Assembly: GCA_963752345.1 (NCBI GenBank)
Contig: CAVVYA010000023.1
Coordinates: 6,209-70,208 of the forward strand
Direction: 5' to 3'
DNA from: CAVVYA01 sp963752345
GTDB lineage: Bacteria; Pseudomonadota; Alphaproteobacteria; SMXQ01
Length of the DNA: 64,000 bases
In this document: piece by piece, positions 29,898-39,509 of the stretch
How positions within the stretch are numbered: the first letter of the stretch is position 1
How the letters are laid out: the number at the start of each line of letters is the position of its first letter
Notes under the pieces: generated by a model
What the model saw: the letters and a program-made list of their open reading frames with translations, nothing else
Told to the model about the DNA's origin: nothing
Database searches by the model: none
Translations under genes and position numbers: made by a program

Positions 29898-30851
29898 TCA
29901 GGTGTTCAGCGTGGAGGGATGGAACAGGTCCTCCGGCTGATAAGATCGTGGGATCAGCCCATAACGCAGGGCGTATTCCAACCACTTCTCGATCTCGAAG
30001 CGGGTGTCCCTGAAGCCCCAGCGGTAGAAATCCTCGCCGCCGGCCGCGACCTCCTCCTCGCGCAGGCCGCGGTACCACAGGCCCGTCTGATGAACTCGCT
30101 GCCACTCCAGCTCCTCGTAGCAGGCCTTCTTCGATTCCATCCAGGCGTTGAACAGGCTCATGGCGACCCATGGCTCCTTCTCCAGGAGCTCGGTGCGGAT
30201 CAGCAGGGTGTGCATGATCGGGAAGAAGCGTGTGCGCTTGTAGTAGTCGCGCTCGACCTGGGGATAGTTGGGAAACAGGAACTCAATGTCCGGATGAATG
30301 TTCGGCGCCCATACGTCGGTGCAGATGGCGGCCTGGGTCTCGCCCGCTGCCAGCATGCCGAACTGTTTGGCGCCTTTCACCGCGTGCTCCAGCTTGAGCC
30401 AGGACGGCGGCCGCCAAGCGCTATTGCCGTCCTTGTGCTGCGCCACCCAGGTCACCGACTTCACGTCGAGACCCCATTCGTCCTCGAGCACGCCGCGGCC
30501 CCATATACCGGCCGAGGTGAACCAATTCTGGATGCCGACGCGCCGGCCGTTGAGATCCGACGGCTTGGTGATCCCCGCCTTCTTGTTCACGTAGATGTAG
30601 GAGTGGCGGAACATCCGTTTCACGAAAATCGGGATCGCCGTGTAGCCAAGAGTTTTATTCGGCTGATCCGCGATGTACTGGCCGGTGTAGAACTCGATGA
30701 TGTTGTACTGCCCATGCGGCCCCTTCCAGCGATAGCCCGGGTTCTCCATATTGACGTCGACCTGAAGGTCGATGCCCTCCGGCTTCACTCTGCCGTCGAT
30801 CAAGGCGCGGGCCCGATCATAAGGCCCGCAGGTCATGGTCAGCTTCAACAT
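29898..30851 (-). CDS. PhtD-like protein (4,5-dihydroxyphthalate decarboxylase-like, binding-protein fold)
   Basis: A 317-residue soluble protein of the family annotated as 4,5-dihydroxyphthalate decarboxylase-like or NMT1-type. It has no signal peptide. Family blocks: MLKLTMTCGPYDRARALIDG at the start, IPIFVKRMFRHSYIYVN, DLNGRRVGIQNW and FFPIMHTLLIRTELLEK. The C terminus ends PEDLFHPSTLNT. Such proteins may decarboxylate aromatic dicarboxylates or bind the pathway substrate in the cytoplasm. Three copies occur in this window, each beside a TctC gene. Confidence 0.78.
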   Translation of the reverse strand: MLKLTMTCGPYDRARALIDGRVKPEGIDLQVDVNMENPGYRWKGPHGQYNIIEFYTGQYIADQPNKTLGYTAIPIFVKRMFRHSYIYVNKKAGITKPSDLNGRRVGIQNWFTSAGIWGRGVLEDEWGLDVKSVTWVAQHKDGNSAWRPPSWLKLEHAVKGAKQFGMLAAGETQAAICTDVWAPNIHPDIEFLFPNYPQVERDYYKRTRFFPIMHTLLIRTELLEKEPWVAMSLFNAWMESKKACYEELEWQRVHQTGLWYRGLREEEVAAGGEDFYRWGFRDTRFEIEKWLEYALRYGLIPRSYQPEDLFHPSTLNT

Positions 30852-30915
30852 GTTCGCATAAACCTTATCGCTGTGGGACCGCCCGACGGCGTCCCCTTCC
30901 CTAACAGCAGGCCGT

Positions 30916-31962
30916 CTACTCCGCCCCGGTACGCCCCTGGGCTTCCTTGGCGCGTGTCACGAGATGCTTCGGCGTTTCGTACGCCCGCGCGATATATTGC
31001 TCGATCTCCTTTGCGCCGATCGAGCTGATGTCTACGCGCTGCTTCTCTGCCTCGGCGAGAAACACCGGGTCCTTCATGGTGGCATCGAATGCGGCGCGCA
31101 ACGCGGCCAGGCGCGCGGCGGGAACGTCGGGCGGCGCGGTGAACGGCCGTCCCATGATCTGCCAGCCGTAGATCAGCTCGACGACGCGCTTGGTGTCCTC
31201 GGTCTTGGCCAAGTCCATCACGGTCGGCACGTTGGGCAGATCGGGGTGGCGGCGCGTCGCTTCCTGAACCAGGATATTGATCTGCTTCTTTTCGAGCCAC
31301 TGGGCGCGCACGGTTTGCAAGGTGGCGAGCGGCATGCCGCACATGCCCTGCACCTCGCCGCGTTCGACCGCCAGCATCACGCCGCTCGATCCAGGGTAGC
31401 CCGAGACCAGCTTGAATTTGGTGCCGAGCAGGTTGTTGGACGAGGTCGGGAAGGCGTAGCTGGTGCCAGTCGAGCTCGCCGTGCCGATGGTGAATTCACG
31501 CTCGAGCACATCTTCGATCGTCTTGAACCCGGAGGTGGCCCATGCCAGGCATAGGCTGGTTTCCTCATTCATGCTGCCGAGCCAGGACAGCTTGCGGCTG
31601 TCGAACAGCGCGTTGGTGTCCCCGAGCAGCGGGGCCAGCGCCATACCGCCCGCAAACATGCCGAACACCGTGCCGTCCTTGGGGGCGCGATTGTAGATAT
31701 AGTTGGCGGCGATCATGCTGCCGGCGCCGGGCATATTGTTGGGCACCATGGAGGGCTGGCCCGGCATGTTGCGGCCCATGTGGCGCGCCAGCAGCCGGGC
31801 GTAGACGTCGTATCCGCCGCCTGGCGGATAGCCGACGACGACCGTGACTTGCTTGCCTTGATAAAAGGCGGCCGCGTCTCCGTTTTGGGCGTTCACATCC
31901 GCCGCGCCCAAGACGCAGCACCCGCCCAACACTGCCGCAGCTACGGCCATCTCTGCTCGCAT
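30916..31962 (-). CDS. TctC/Bug-type periplasmic substrate-binding protein
   Basis: A 348-residue receptor. I place the start at the ATG at 31960-31962 rather than the one six bases upstream, because GAGGAGGG is correctly spaced only from the former. Signal peptide ends AADVNAQ. Glycine loop GYPPGGGYDVYARLLARHMG and the GMFAGGMALAPLLG segment make it a close paralogue of the receptor at 18.9-20.0 kb. It follows the extradiol-dioxygenase-like gene by about 110 bases and precedes a PhtD-like gene. Confidence 0.9.
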   Translation of the reverse strand: MRAEMAVAAAVLGGCCVLGAADVNAQNGDAAAFYQGKQVTVVVGYPPGGGYDVYARLLARHMGRNMPGQPSMVPNNMPGAGSMIAANYIYNRAPKDGTVFGMFAGGMALAPLLGDTNALFDSRKLSWLGSMNEETSLCLAWATSGFKTIEDVLEREFTIGTASSTGTSYAFPTSSNNLLGTKFKLVSGYPGSSGVMLAVERGEVQGMCGMPLATLQTVRAQWLEKKQINILVQEATRRHPDLPNVPTVMDLAKTEDTKRVVELIYGWQIMGRPFTAPPDVPAARLAALRAAFDATMKDPVFLAEAEKQRVDISSIGAKEIEQYIARAYETPKHLVTRAKEAQGRTGAE

Positions 31963-32074
31963 GGTCATGCCCTCCTCAATGTCCTGATCACGTGACGCGG
32001 TACGCGTCGTGCTCGTGCAACTCTCATGCCGTCGGCTCTCGACCTGATCGGACCCAGTCGCGTGCCCCGGTTTC

Positions 32075-33010
32075 TTAATGTCCGCCGCCCGGCGCTTCCT
32101 TCTGACGGCGGGTCTTGCCGTCGAGGCCGCCGTCGATCGCCCATTCGGCGAACAAGTCGGGCTCGGCGTGAAATCGCGCGGCTGCCAGTCGGCGGTCAGC
32201 AGGTCTTCGTCGGCGTAGTACTCCACGACACCGCCGGCCGGATTCTTGAAGTACCAGAAGTAGGCCGACGAGATCGGATGGCGTCCGGGCCCGAGCTGGG
32301 TATCCCAGCCGCAGCGCGAGACGTGCATGCCGCCGCCGAACACCTCGTGGATGTCGCGCACCGTGAAGGCGACGTGGTTCAGGCCGCGGTTGGCCTGCGG
32401 CGTCTGCAGCAGGAACAGGTCGTGGTGGCCGCCACGGTCCGCGGTGCGCAGGAAGGCGCCGCGGCCCGGGTAGCGGTCCGACGTCTGAAGCCGAAGTACT
32501 CTCATAGAATGCAGTGGTCTTTGTGACGATCGTCGGTGAAGAACACGACATGGCCGACCTCGATCGGCTGGCCGCGCTCGTAGATCGGGCTTGCCGCATC
32601 GAGACGCGCGACCTCGGTCCCAGGTGTTGGTCGGCGCGCCTTTGACATCGACCGCGCGCTTCTGGGTGACGCGAAAGCGGACGCCGAGGCCGTTGGGATC
32701 GGTGCAGGAGACCGTGGCTCCGGTCGCCGAGAACAAGGGTGCCGAGGCGAGGGTTTTGCGCAGCGTGTCGAGATCGGCTTGCGATTCCACGCCCCACACC
32801 ACTTCGCGCAGAGTCGGTCCTGTTTCCAACGCCGGCGGCAGGTTGACATCGCCGGTGCGCCTGACCGACCTGGCAGCCATTGAGCGTTTCAAAAACGAGT
32901 GACGCCGAGGTTTCGCTGACGAGCTTGAGGCCCCAGTCGAGAAAAAACTGGCGTGATTTGGTGAGGTCATCGGCGCCGTAGGTGATGTGGTCGATACCCA
33001 GAACACTCAT
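32075..33010 (-). pseudogene. Extradiol-dioxygenase-like VOC protein, frameshifted several times
   Basis: Two-domain vicinal-oxygen-chelate protein of about 311 residues. The N-terminal domain begins GIDHITYGADDLTKSRQFF. In the C-terminal domain the metal ligands of type I extradiol dioxygenases are recognisable: H in VGHVVFF, H in GLNHVAFTV and E in GVVEYYADED, with the flanking GPGRHPISSAYFWYF block. These lie in different frames; breaks fall near 32870, 32620, 32512, 32490 and 32160. The likely reaction is meta cleavage of a catechol-type ring, although some VOC proteins do other chemistry. It precedes receptors and follows an aldehyde dehydrogenase in one unit. Confidence 0.75.
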
Positions 33011-33068
33011 GTCACTCTCCGTATCTCACAACCGGCCACGGCGCGCGACGCGCGCCCGGTGAATTTTG

Positions 33069-34544
33069 CTACGCGCTCCAGGGATGCGGACGGTCGTACA
33101 AATCCCAGTACAGGCTCTTCTGATCCATGTACGGCCCGGATGCCGAGCCGGCCCTTTTCGCGGCCCAGGCCGCTTTCGCTGCCAGCCGCCGAACGGCGTT
33201 GCGATGGAAAACTGCTTGTAGGTGTTGATCCAGACCGTGCCCGTTCGTAGTTGCCGGGCGATGCGCCAAATTTGCGATAGTCGGGCGTCCAGATGCCGGC
33301 GGCCAGCCCAAACACGCTTTCGTTGGCCTGGCGCAGCAGATCGTCCTCGTCGTCGAAGGGCATCGCGACGAGCACCGGGCCGAAGATCTCTTCCTGGCAG
33401 GTCCGCGCACTGTTGGGCAGGCCGCTAAGGATGGTCGGCAAGTAGTAGTTGCCGTGGGCGTAGGACTCGCCCTCCGGCGCCCGGCCGCCGCACAGCACCT
33501 CGCCCCCTTCCGAGCGCGCGAGGTCCACATAGGCGGCCACCTCGTCGCGGTGCTTCACGTGGATCAGCGGAGCCATCTGGGTATCCGGCGCTTCCGGATC
33601 GCCAACGCGCAGCGCCTTGGTGCGCGCCACCAGCTTCTCCATGAAGCCGTCGTAGATCGAGCGCTGCACGAAAAGCCGCGAGCCGGCGATGCAGGACTCG
33701 CCCGCTGGAGCTGAAGATGCCGTACAGCACGCCGGCGATCGCCGCGTCGAGGTCGGCGTCGGCCAGGACCATGGTCGGCGACTTGCCGCCGAGCTCGAGC
33801 GAGACCGGCATCATCTTGTCGGCGGCGATGTGCGCGATGTGCTGCCTGTCGTCGTGCCGCCGGTGAAGGATACGCGCTTGGCATAGCGGGGCTGGCGACA
33901 TCGCATCGCCAATGACCGAGCCCGGCCCGGGCACGCCGACGAACAGCCCTTTCGGCAGCGCCGGCTTCCTCGCAGACCTTGGCCAGTTCCAGCGCGATCA
34001 GCGGCGACCATTCGGCAGGCTTGAGGACCACCGCATTGCCCGCCGCCAGCGCGGGCGCGAGCTTCTGCGCCTCGCTGGCGATCGGCGAGTTCCACGGCGT
34101 GATCGCGGCGATGACGCCCATCGGCTCGTGCACGCTCATGGTGAGGAAGTCGCCGCGCGAGGGCGTTAGTTCATCCTCCATCGTCTCCAGCGCGGCTGCG
34201 AAGTACTGGAAGGTGCCGGCTGCGCTTGCGACCAGCGCGCGCGTTTCGGCCAAGGTCTTGCCGGTGTCGCGGGTCTGTACGCCGGCGATGTGATCGGCTT
34301 TTTTCGTGAGATTGGCCGCGATTGTGTAGAGATAAGTCGCGCGCTCGTGCGGGCGCAGATCACGCCAGGCCGAATCGTTGGCGGCACGCTTCCCGCCTTC
34401 GACCGCCGCCAGCGCATCATCCACCGATGCCGCGCGAAGCTCGGCGTTCACCGTCCCGTCCGCCGGAAACTGCGAGACGATCCTGTCGCCCGAGCCGAGG
34501 CGCCATTCGCCTGCGATATAGATTGGCCTGATCGCTTCACTCAT
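33069..34544 (-). pseudogene. Aldehyde dehydrogenase, frameshifted many times
   Basis: NAD(P)-dependent aldehyde dehydrogenase of about 491 residues. The start MSEAIRPIYIAGEW and the first 190 residues are in one frame (ITPWNSPIASEAQKLAPALA, LKPAEWSPL). Later blocks appear in other frames: RVSFTGGTTTG, the glutamate block VSLELGGKSPTMVLADADLD, a reconstructed GESC catalytic cysteine site near 33710, EEIFGPVLVAMPF, and the C terminus YMDQKSLYWDLYD. At least seven breaks are needed. It lies 8 bases after the aspartate-dehydrogenase-like gene. A role in oxidising a ring-cleavage semialdehyde fits the context but is an inference. Confidence 0.8.
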
Positions 34545-34552
34545 GCTTCGCC

Positions 34553-35348
34553 TCAAATCGGTAGCGCGGCATCGGCATTCATCAAGGCATTGGCGACGCT
34601 GAACGCCGTTAACACGGAACTGCGCGGATTGTCGGGAAAGGCATAACCTTCCATCCGAAGGGTGATGCGCCCGCTGACCCCCGCAGCTTCGATCTCGTGA
34701 ATATTGCAGGACACGGTCGGATCGGCGACGAGTTCGACTTGAGTTCGCATCCATTCCCATCCCGGCCAACGCGACGGTCGCCGCAACATTGGCGTTCTTG
34801 GGATATTGGCTCGCCGCTTCGCGCGCGCTGCCGCAATAGAACGTCGAGGGTGTGCGGAGCTCGCCCAGATCCAGGAGTGCCTCGGCAGCGGAGCCTTTCC
34901 AGGCCATTGGCGGCTTTCTGGAGCGGTACGTGACGCTCGACAGGCCTGCTCTGCGCATGGCGGCCAATGCATCGATGCCCCCGACCGCGCCTGCTGGCAG
35001 CAGAACCTTGCGTCCAGCCTTCGCCGCCTTGTCGCGGATGCGCTGCAGAAAGGCATCGTCGGCCAGCACCCCGATGGAGGTGATCAGCAAGTCGCAGCCA
35101 GCATCCAGAATCGCATCGGCGTGTTGGCGGACGGCTTCTTGGCCGGCGGTTTCCGCGACGATGTCGGGATACCGCGCGAGCAGATCGTTCAGACAATCGA
35201 CCGCCGGTACACCGTTTCTGGCGAGTTCGGCGGCCTTTCCGTTGCGCACCAAGATAACGACGATTTCATTCTGACGGGCCGACGTCCGAAACGTCTCGCA
35301 AACCGCGCGGGCGATGCTGCCGTAGCCTATGAGACCGATCCTATACAA
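34553..35348 (-). pseudogene. L-aspartate dehydrogenase-like protein, frameshifted
   Basis: NAD(P)-dependent protein of the AspDH (NadX) family, about 264 residues. The dinucleotide motif IGLIGYGSIARAV is near the start, then AETAGQEAVRQHA, LPAGAVGGIDALAAMRRAG, and KNANVAATVALAGMGMD, all family blocks. One extra base near 34740 shifts the frame; the end reads FPDNPRSSVLTAFSVANALM. A TTG start at 35346-35348 overlaps the stop of the preceding ThDP gene. Family members make iminoaspartate or act on aspartate; in catabolic operons with aldehyde dehydrogenase and ThDP genes the true substrate is unknown. Confidence 0.78.
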
Positions 35349-37026
35349 TTTTCGCCTTCTCCGGAGGACCGGCAAAATTGATTCCGAAGCCGCCCACAGC
35401 CGTCATGTCCACTTCCACCAGCACGGGCCCCGACAGGGCCACCGCATCGGCGAGAGTCGGCGCAAAATCCTTGGCCGCGGCAATGCGCCGATAGGGCAGG
35501 CCGTAAGCCTCGGCGAGCTTCTCGAAATTCGGTGTCTGGAGATCGGTATACATCCGGCGGCCGCCATAGGCCGCGTCCTGAATGTTGCGAATGACGCCAT
35601 AGCCGCAATCGTTCATGACGATCAGCACCAGATCGACCGCGGTTTCCGCCAGGGTACCGAGTTCGCCCAAGCACAGCGCCAGTCCGCCATCGCCGACCAG
35701 CGTCATCGTCTTGCGGCCGGTGGCGATTGCCGCGCCGATGCCATGCGGCAGACCCTGGCCGATGCCACCGCCCGCGGCGTGCACAGCGTGGCGCGGGGCA
35801 GGCAAGGCAGGCGTCCGATTGCCCCAGATGCTGTTCGAAAGGGTGACGTCCCTCACCCACAGCCCATCATCAGGAAGCGTGGCGGCAATGGCGTCGCGCA
35901 GCGCTGTATAGACGCCCATGCTCTTGTCCAATTCCGCTTCGGCCTTGGCGCGTGCAGCCACAACCTCCTTGCGAAAGCCGGGCTCGGTCGAATAAGTCTT
36001 GCCAAGGCGGTCAGCCAGGCCGTCAAGCACGAGCGTGGCATCGCCGGCGATGAATTCGATTCCGGGATAGCCGCGGCCATCGGCAAGCGGATCCACATCG
36101 ACGCGGATCAGCCGTTCAGGCAACGGCGCGCTATAGGTGGTCGTTTCGTTGCTGCGCAAATGCGAGCCGACCACGACCATCAGGTCGCAGCGCCCATAGA
36201 GCTCGAGTACCGGGCCGGCGGTGGTGAAGGCGGCGAGACTCATGGGGTGAGTTTCGGGAAGAATGCCGCGGCCGCACACGCTGGTCACCACACCGATGCC
36301 GAGATCTGCGAGACGCCGGACGGCGTCCGTGGCACCGGTCGCGCCACCGCCGAGCCATAGCAGCGGCCGCTTCGTCGCACGCACAAATTCAGCCAGGCGA
36401 TCAAGGCTGTCGGAATCGGGCACGGCGCGGAACGGCAATTCGAGCCGTATCGGCCGCTCCACGTGCAACATGGCTTTCTGCACGTCGATGGGGATTTCGA
36501 TGCTCACCGGGCCGGTCGGCGCGGTCAATGCGGTCTGGATCGCCGCCTGGATGATGGGCTCGGCGTCTTCCGGACGCACGATGCGGTAGCTCGCCTTGGA
36601 TACCGACGCGAGCGTCGCCGCCTGGTTCGGCGCTTCGTGAATGAAACCCCAGCCGCGATCGAGGTAGGGACGATCGATCTGGCCGGTTAGATGAATCATC
36701 GGCGTGCCGGCAGTCAAAGCCTCGACCAGGGCGCCGCAGGCATTGCCCGCGCCGGTGCCGGTGCTGGTTACCGCCACGGACAGGCGCCCCGACACGCGGG
36801 CGGCCGCGTCGGCCATGTTCACCGCCCCCGCTTCGCCCCGGCTGGTGATGAACTGGATGGTTTTCCGTCGCCCGATTGCGTCGAGGATCGGCATATTGTG
36901 AATGCTGATGACGCCGAAGGCCTCTCGCACGCCAGCAGCTTCGAGCGCGACAACGACAAGATCGCCCACGGTCATGCTGCGTTCGTCGCCCGTCGGCTTT
37001 TCAAATTGTTCCCGTGCCAAAGCCAT
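35341..37026 (-). CDS. Acetolactate-synthase-like ThDP-dependent enzyme
   Basis: A 561-residue thiamine-diphosphate enzyme. The cofactor-activating glutamate is residue 65 in SRGEAGAVNMADA; the C-terminal ThDP/Mg motif is GDGGLALCLGELGTLAE with the asparagine of MNDCGYG. The order of PYR, central and PP domains is that of acetolactate synthase, benzoylformate decarboxylase and oxalyl-CoA decarboxylase. Probably decarboxylates or ligates a 2-oxo acid from the pathway. The ATG at 37024-37026 follows the hydrolase stop by two bases; the end overlaps the AspDH-like start. Confidence 0.86.
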   Translation of the reverse strand: MALAREQFEKPTGDERSMTVGDLVVVALEAAGVREAFGVISIHNMPILDAIGRRKTIQFITSRGEAGAVNMADAAARVSGRLSVAVTSTGTGAGNACGALVEALTAGTPMIHLTGQIDRPYLDRGWGFIHEAPNQAATLASVSKASYRIVRPEDAEPIIQAAIQTALTAPTGPVSIEIPIDVQKAMLHVERPIRLELPFRAVPDSDSLDRLAEFVRATKRPLLWLGGGATGATDAVRRLADLGIGVVTSVCGRGILPETHPMSLAAFTTAGPVLELYGRCDLMVVVGSHLRSNETTTYSAPLPERLIRVDVDPLADGRGYPGIEFIAGDATLVLDGLADRLGKTYSTEPGFRKEVVAARAKAEAELDKSMGVYTALRDAIAATLPDDGLWVRDVTLSNSIWGNRTPALPAPRHAVHAAGGGIGQGLPHGIGAAIATGRKTMTLVGDGGLALCLGELGTLAETAVDLVLIVMNDCGYGVIRNIQDAAYGGRRMYTDLQTPNFEKLAEAYGLPYRRIAAAKDFAPTLADAVALSGPVLVEVDMTAVGGFGINFAGPPEKAKIV

Positions 37027-37028
37027 AT

Positions 37029-37943
37029 TCAAACTCGATCACTAATATCGTCAATGAACGCGTGGATCGGCGCCACGTATGCCCGAGGATCTTCGACGTA
37101 GCCCGCATGGCCCACACCCGCAATCTCGCGATAGCGCGCGCCTGGCCATTGCGCGGCCAGGTCTTTTGCCCGCGCCGCCGGCACAACCTTGTCTTGAGCA
37201 CTGCCCACGACCAGACCAGGGACGGCGGTCTTCCGCACCGCCGCCGCCAGATTGCCTTGTGCCAGCATCCAGCATGCTTGGCCGTAGCCCGGCAGCCGCA
37301 CCTGCGCCATCGCCTCCTCGACCGCCCGCACCGCAGACGGCGGCGGCGTCTCGCCGCACAGGTTTGCGGCGCGCTTTTTAGCAAAGGCCGCGGGGCCGTA
37401 AGCCGAAAGATCGGTGATGCGCTGCTGGATCGCGGCCGGCATCGGCATGCCGACAGGCAAGTCATTGCCGACCGCCGGGCTGACCACCATCAGCGAACGG
37501 ACCATCTCAGGCTGGGCGACGGCCAATTCCGCCGCGACCAACGCGCCCAGGGAATGGCCGAGCAGATGAGCAAACTCGACATTCAAGCTCTTCAGCAATG
37601 CGGCGAGCACCGCGCCATAGGACGCGGCCGTGGGCCGTGGCTCGACGAGCGGCGCCGATACGCCGTAGCCCGGCATATCCCAGGCGATCACGCGATGACG
37701 GTCGACAAGCAGCGGTATGGTGGGCAACCAAGAATCGGCGCATGAGCCGATACCGTGCAGCAAAATTAGCGGCGCGCCGGTTCCCGCTTCCAGGTAGCTC
37801 ACGGGACTGCCGCCCACAATCAGGCACAAGCGCCGGATGCCAGCCGACAGGCCGCCACAACCAGCAATGGGCGCACCCATAGCGCGAACCGTGCGCGGCT
37901 CATTCGCTGTTTGCTGACGGGGGCGATCGTCTTGCGGCATCAT
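37029..37943 (-). CDS. Alpha/beta hydrolase
   Basis: A 304-residue alpha/beta hydrolase. Oxyanion-hole motif LILLHGIGSCADSW, nucleophile motif LLGHSLGALVA with serine, acid in VVGSAQDKVVP and the histidine in GVGHAGYVEDP. Its size and context (extradiol-type dioxygenase, aldehyde dehydrogenase) fit a C-C bond hydrolase acting on a meta-cleavage product, but simple esterases look the same. The first 30 residues are atypical, so the start may be internal, for example at MGAPIAGCGG. It starts 18 bases after the cupin stop. Confidence 0.83.
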   Translation of the reverse strand: MMPQDDRPRQQTANEPRTVRAMGAPIAGCGGLSAGIRRLCLIVGGSPVSYLEAGTGAPLILLHGIGSCADSWLPTIPLLVDRHRVIAWDMPGYGVSAPLVEPRPTAASYGAVLAALLKSLNVEFAHLLGHSLGALVAAELAVAQPEMVRSLMVVSPAVGNDLPVGMPMPAAIQQRITDLSAYGPAAFAKKRAANLCGETPPPSAVRAVEEAMAQVRLPGYGQACWMLAQGNLAAAVRKTAVPGLVVGSAQDKVVPAARAKDLAAQWPGARYREIAGVGHAGYVEDPRAYVAPIHAFIDDISDRV

Positions 37944-37960
37944 GGGGTCGACGGGGCCAA

Positions 37961-38558
37961 CTAGCCCGCGTCCTTCGCCTTGTTGCGGGCCGCCTTGGCA
38001 ATCGAAACAGGGTGATCGGCGGGGTAGTCGGGAAGATCCGGCGTATTCGCGCCGAGCATGATGCACATCAGCGCTTCCTCTTTGCCCTCGTTGCGCAGGC
38101 CGCGATAAACTCCTGGCGGAACGGAGATGACGTCGCGCTCATTGAGCACAGTTTCCCAGGTCTCTCCGAGATATTCGAAGAACAGCCGGATGTTGCGGCC
38201 GCGCAGGATGAAGAACGCCTCTTCGGTGTCGTGATGCACATGCAGCGGGCCCTCGCAGCCCGCCGGCAAAATCATCGTCGAAAAAGTGAAATGTTCGGCC
38301 GGAACGGTATTCGCGTCGTCGCGCACGCCGGCGGCGCCGGTGCCGATATAGCGAGTCTGCGCGCGCTTATAGGCCGGGTCGACCTCCGCCTGCCAGGCAA
38401 GCGCTTTCCAGTCGGTACTCGCGGGTCTCGTGGCGCGCGGTGCGCTTTTCGAGCCAATCGCCGAGGCTGCCCTCCTTCGGCTTCTTCCAGGTGGCAAAAA
38501 GCGGATTGTCCTGGGACGGGATCGGTCGATTGTCCGTTGGACGCTTTGCTTCGCTCAT
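37961..38558 (-). pseudogene. Cupin-domain protein, frameshifted
   Basis: A cupin of about 198 residues. The N-terminal 50 residues (MSEAKRPTDNRPIPSQDNPL, then FATWKKPKEGSLGDWLEKRT) are in one frame and the cupin core, after one extra base near 38410, in the next. The core has GPLHVHHDTEEAFFILRGR, giving two histidines and a glutamate for a metal; the fourth ligand position reads GVYRGLRN without histidine. First gene of the long leftward operon, about 40 bases from operator A. Could be a dioxygenase, isomerase or binding protein. Confidence 0.75.
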
Positions 38559-38599
38559 CTCGGTGTCTCCGCGACGTTTGGCAAAATACTGAACCTACA

Positions 38600-38636
38600 A
38601 TGTTCATATATGAAATATTTTTTCTTATATAAATCA
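38600..38636. promoter_or_regulatory. Catabolic operator-like element (site A), divergent promoter
   Basis: The region contains the perfect palindrome TTCATATATGAA and a nearby TTCTTATATAAATCATG, so the TATAT core with flanking half-sites can be read on both strands. It lies between the leftward catabolic operon (38558) and the rightward SDR gene (38700), and could serve both. Architecture as in sites B to H. Confidence 0.5.
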
Positions 38637-38699
38637 TGATAGAAATTCGGCACACCAACGTCAAGAGGCACAAAACCTCGAAAGGAAGGGCTTTAAACC

Positions 38700-39479
38700 A
38701 TGGATCTCGGATTAAAGGGACGTCGGGCGATCGTCTGCGCCGCCAGCAGCGGTTTGGGGCGGGCGTGCGCCGAACAACTCGCGCTCGAGGGCGCAAAGGT
38801 AACCATCGTGGCCCGCACGGAGCCGAAGCTGAAACAAGCCGCCGCGGAGATCGGCGAGCTCAGCGGCACCCATATCGACTGGATTACCGCCGACGTGAGC
38901 AGCGACGAGGGGATTGCGACAATCGCCGGCGCGTGCCCGGAGCCCGACATCCTGGTCAACAATGCCGGCGGACCGCCGACCGGAAACTTCCGCAAGTGGG
39001 ATCGCGCGGCCTGGTATCAGGCGCTGGACACCAACATGCTATCCGCGATCTTCCTGACGCGCGCGTTCATCGACGGCATGATGGCGCGCCGCTTCGGCCG
39101 CATCGTCAACCTCACTTCATCGACGCTACGCTCGCCTTTGCCGATCCTGGGCCTTTCGATGGGCGCGCGCGCGGGTCTGACTGGGTTCTTCGCAGGGCTG
39201 GCACGCGAAGTCGCCGAACATGGCGTGACGGTCAACAACATTCTGCCTGGGCCATTCGACACCGAGCGGCTGCATGCCAATTTTGTCGCCCGCGCGGCGC
39301 AGCTTGGTATCGACGCGGGCGACATGACGGAGGCCTCGCGCAAAGCCAATCCGACGCGGCGCTTCGGCCGGCCGGAGGAACTCGGCGCCATGTGCGCCTT
39401 CCTCTGCAGCGCACGCGCCGCCTATGTGAACGGGCAAAACATCCTGATCGACGGCGGTCAGCACAGTTCACTGATCTAG
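38700..39479 (+). CDS. SDR-family protein without the catalytic Tyr-Lys pair
   Basis: Short-chain dehydrogenase/reductase of 259 residues. The nucleotide site is ASSGLG at residues 15-20 and NNAG is at 87-90. At the catalytic position the usual YxxxK reads SMGAR (residues 153-157), so tyrosine is serine and lysine is arginine. The C-terminal block VNGQNILIDGGQ is normal. A subgroup of FabG-like proteins shares this feature and its reaction is not clear to me. AAAGGAAGG precedes the ATG. Transcribed from the promoter region that also holds operator A. Confidence 0.83.
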   Translation: MDLGLKGRRAIVCAASSGLGRACAEQLALEGAKVTIVARTEPKLKQAAAEIGELSGTHIDWITADVSSDEGIATIAGACPEPDILVNNAGGPPTGNFRKWDRAAWYQALDTNMLSAIFLTRAFIDGMMARRFGRIVNLTSSTLRSPLPILGLSMGARAGLTGFFAGLAREVAEHGVTVNNILPGPFDTERLHANFVARAAQLGIDAGDMTEASRKANPTRRFGRPEELGAMCAFLCSARAAYVNGQNILIDGGQHSSLI

Positions 39480-39509
39480 CCGCGCGGCAGGAGTCCTGCG
39501 ATCCTGCAA

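Noticed and set aside
30916..33006. A 696-residue frame that appears to fuse a VOC domain to a TctC receptor
   Set aside because: The receptor has its own ribosome binding site and signal peptide; the upstream part only joins because of frameshifts in the VOC gene.
33564..35375. A 603-residue frame that appears to fuse aspartate dehydrogenase to aldehyde dehydrogenase
   Set aside because: The junction passes through out-of-frame AspDH sequence; the aldehyde dehydrogenase has its own ATG at 34544 and the true AspDH end is in another frame.
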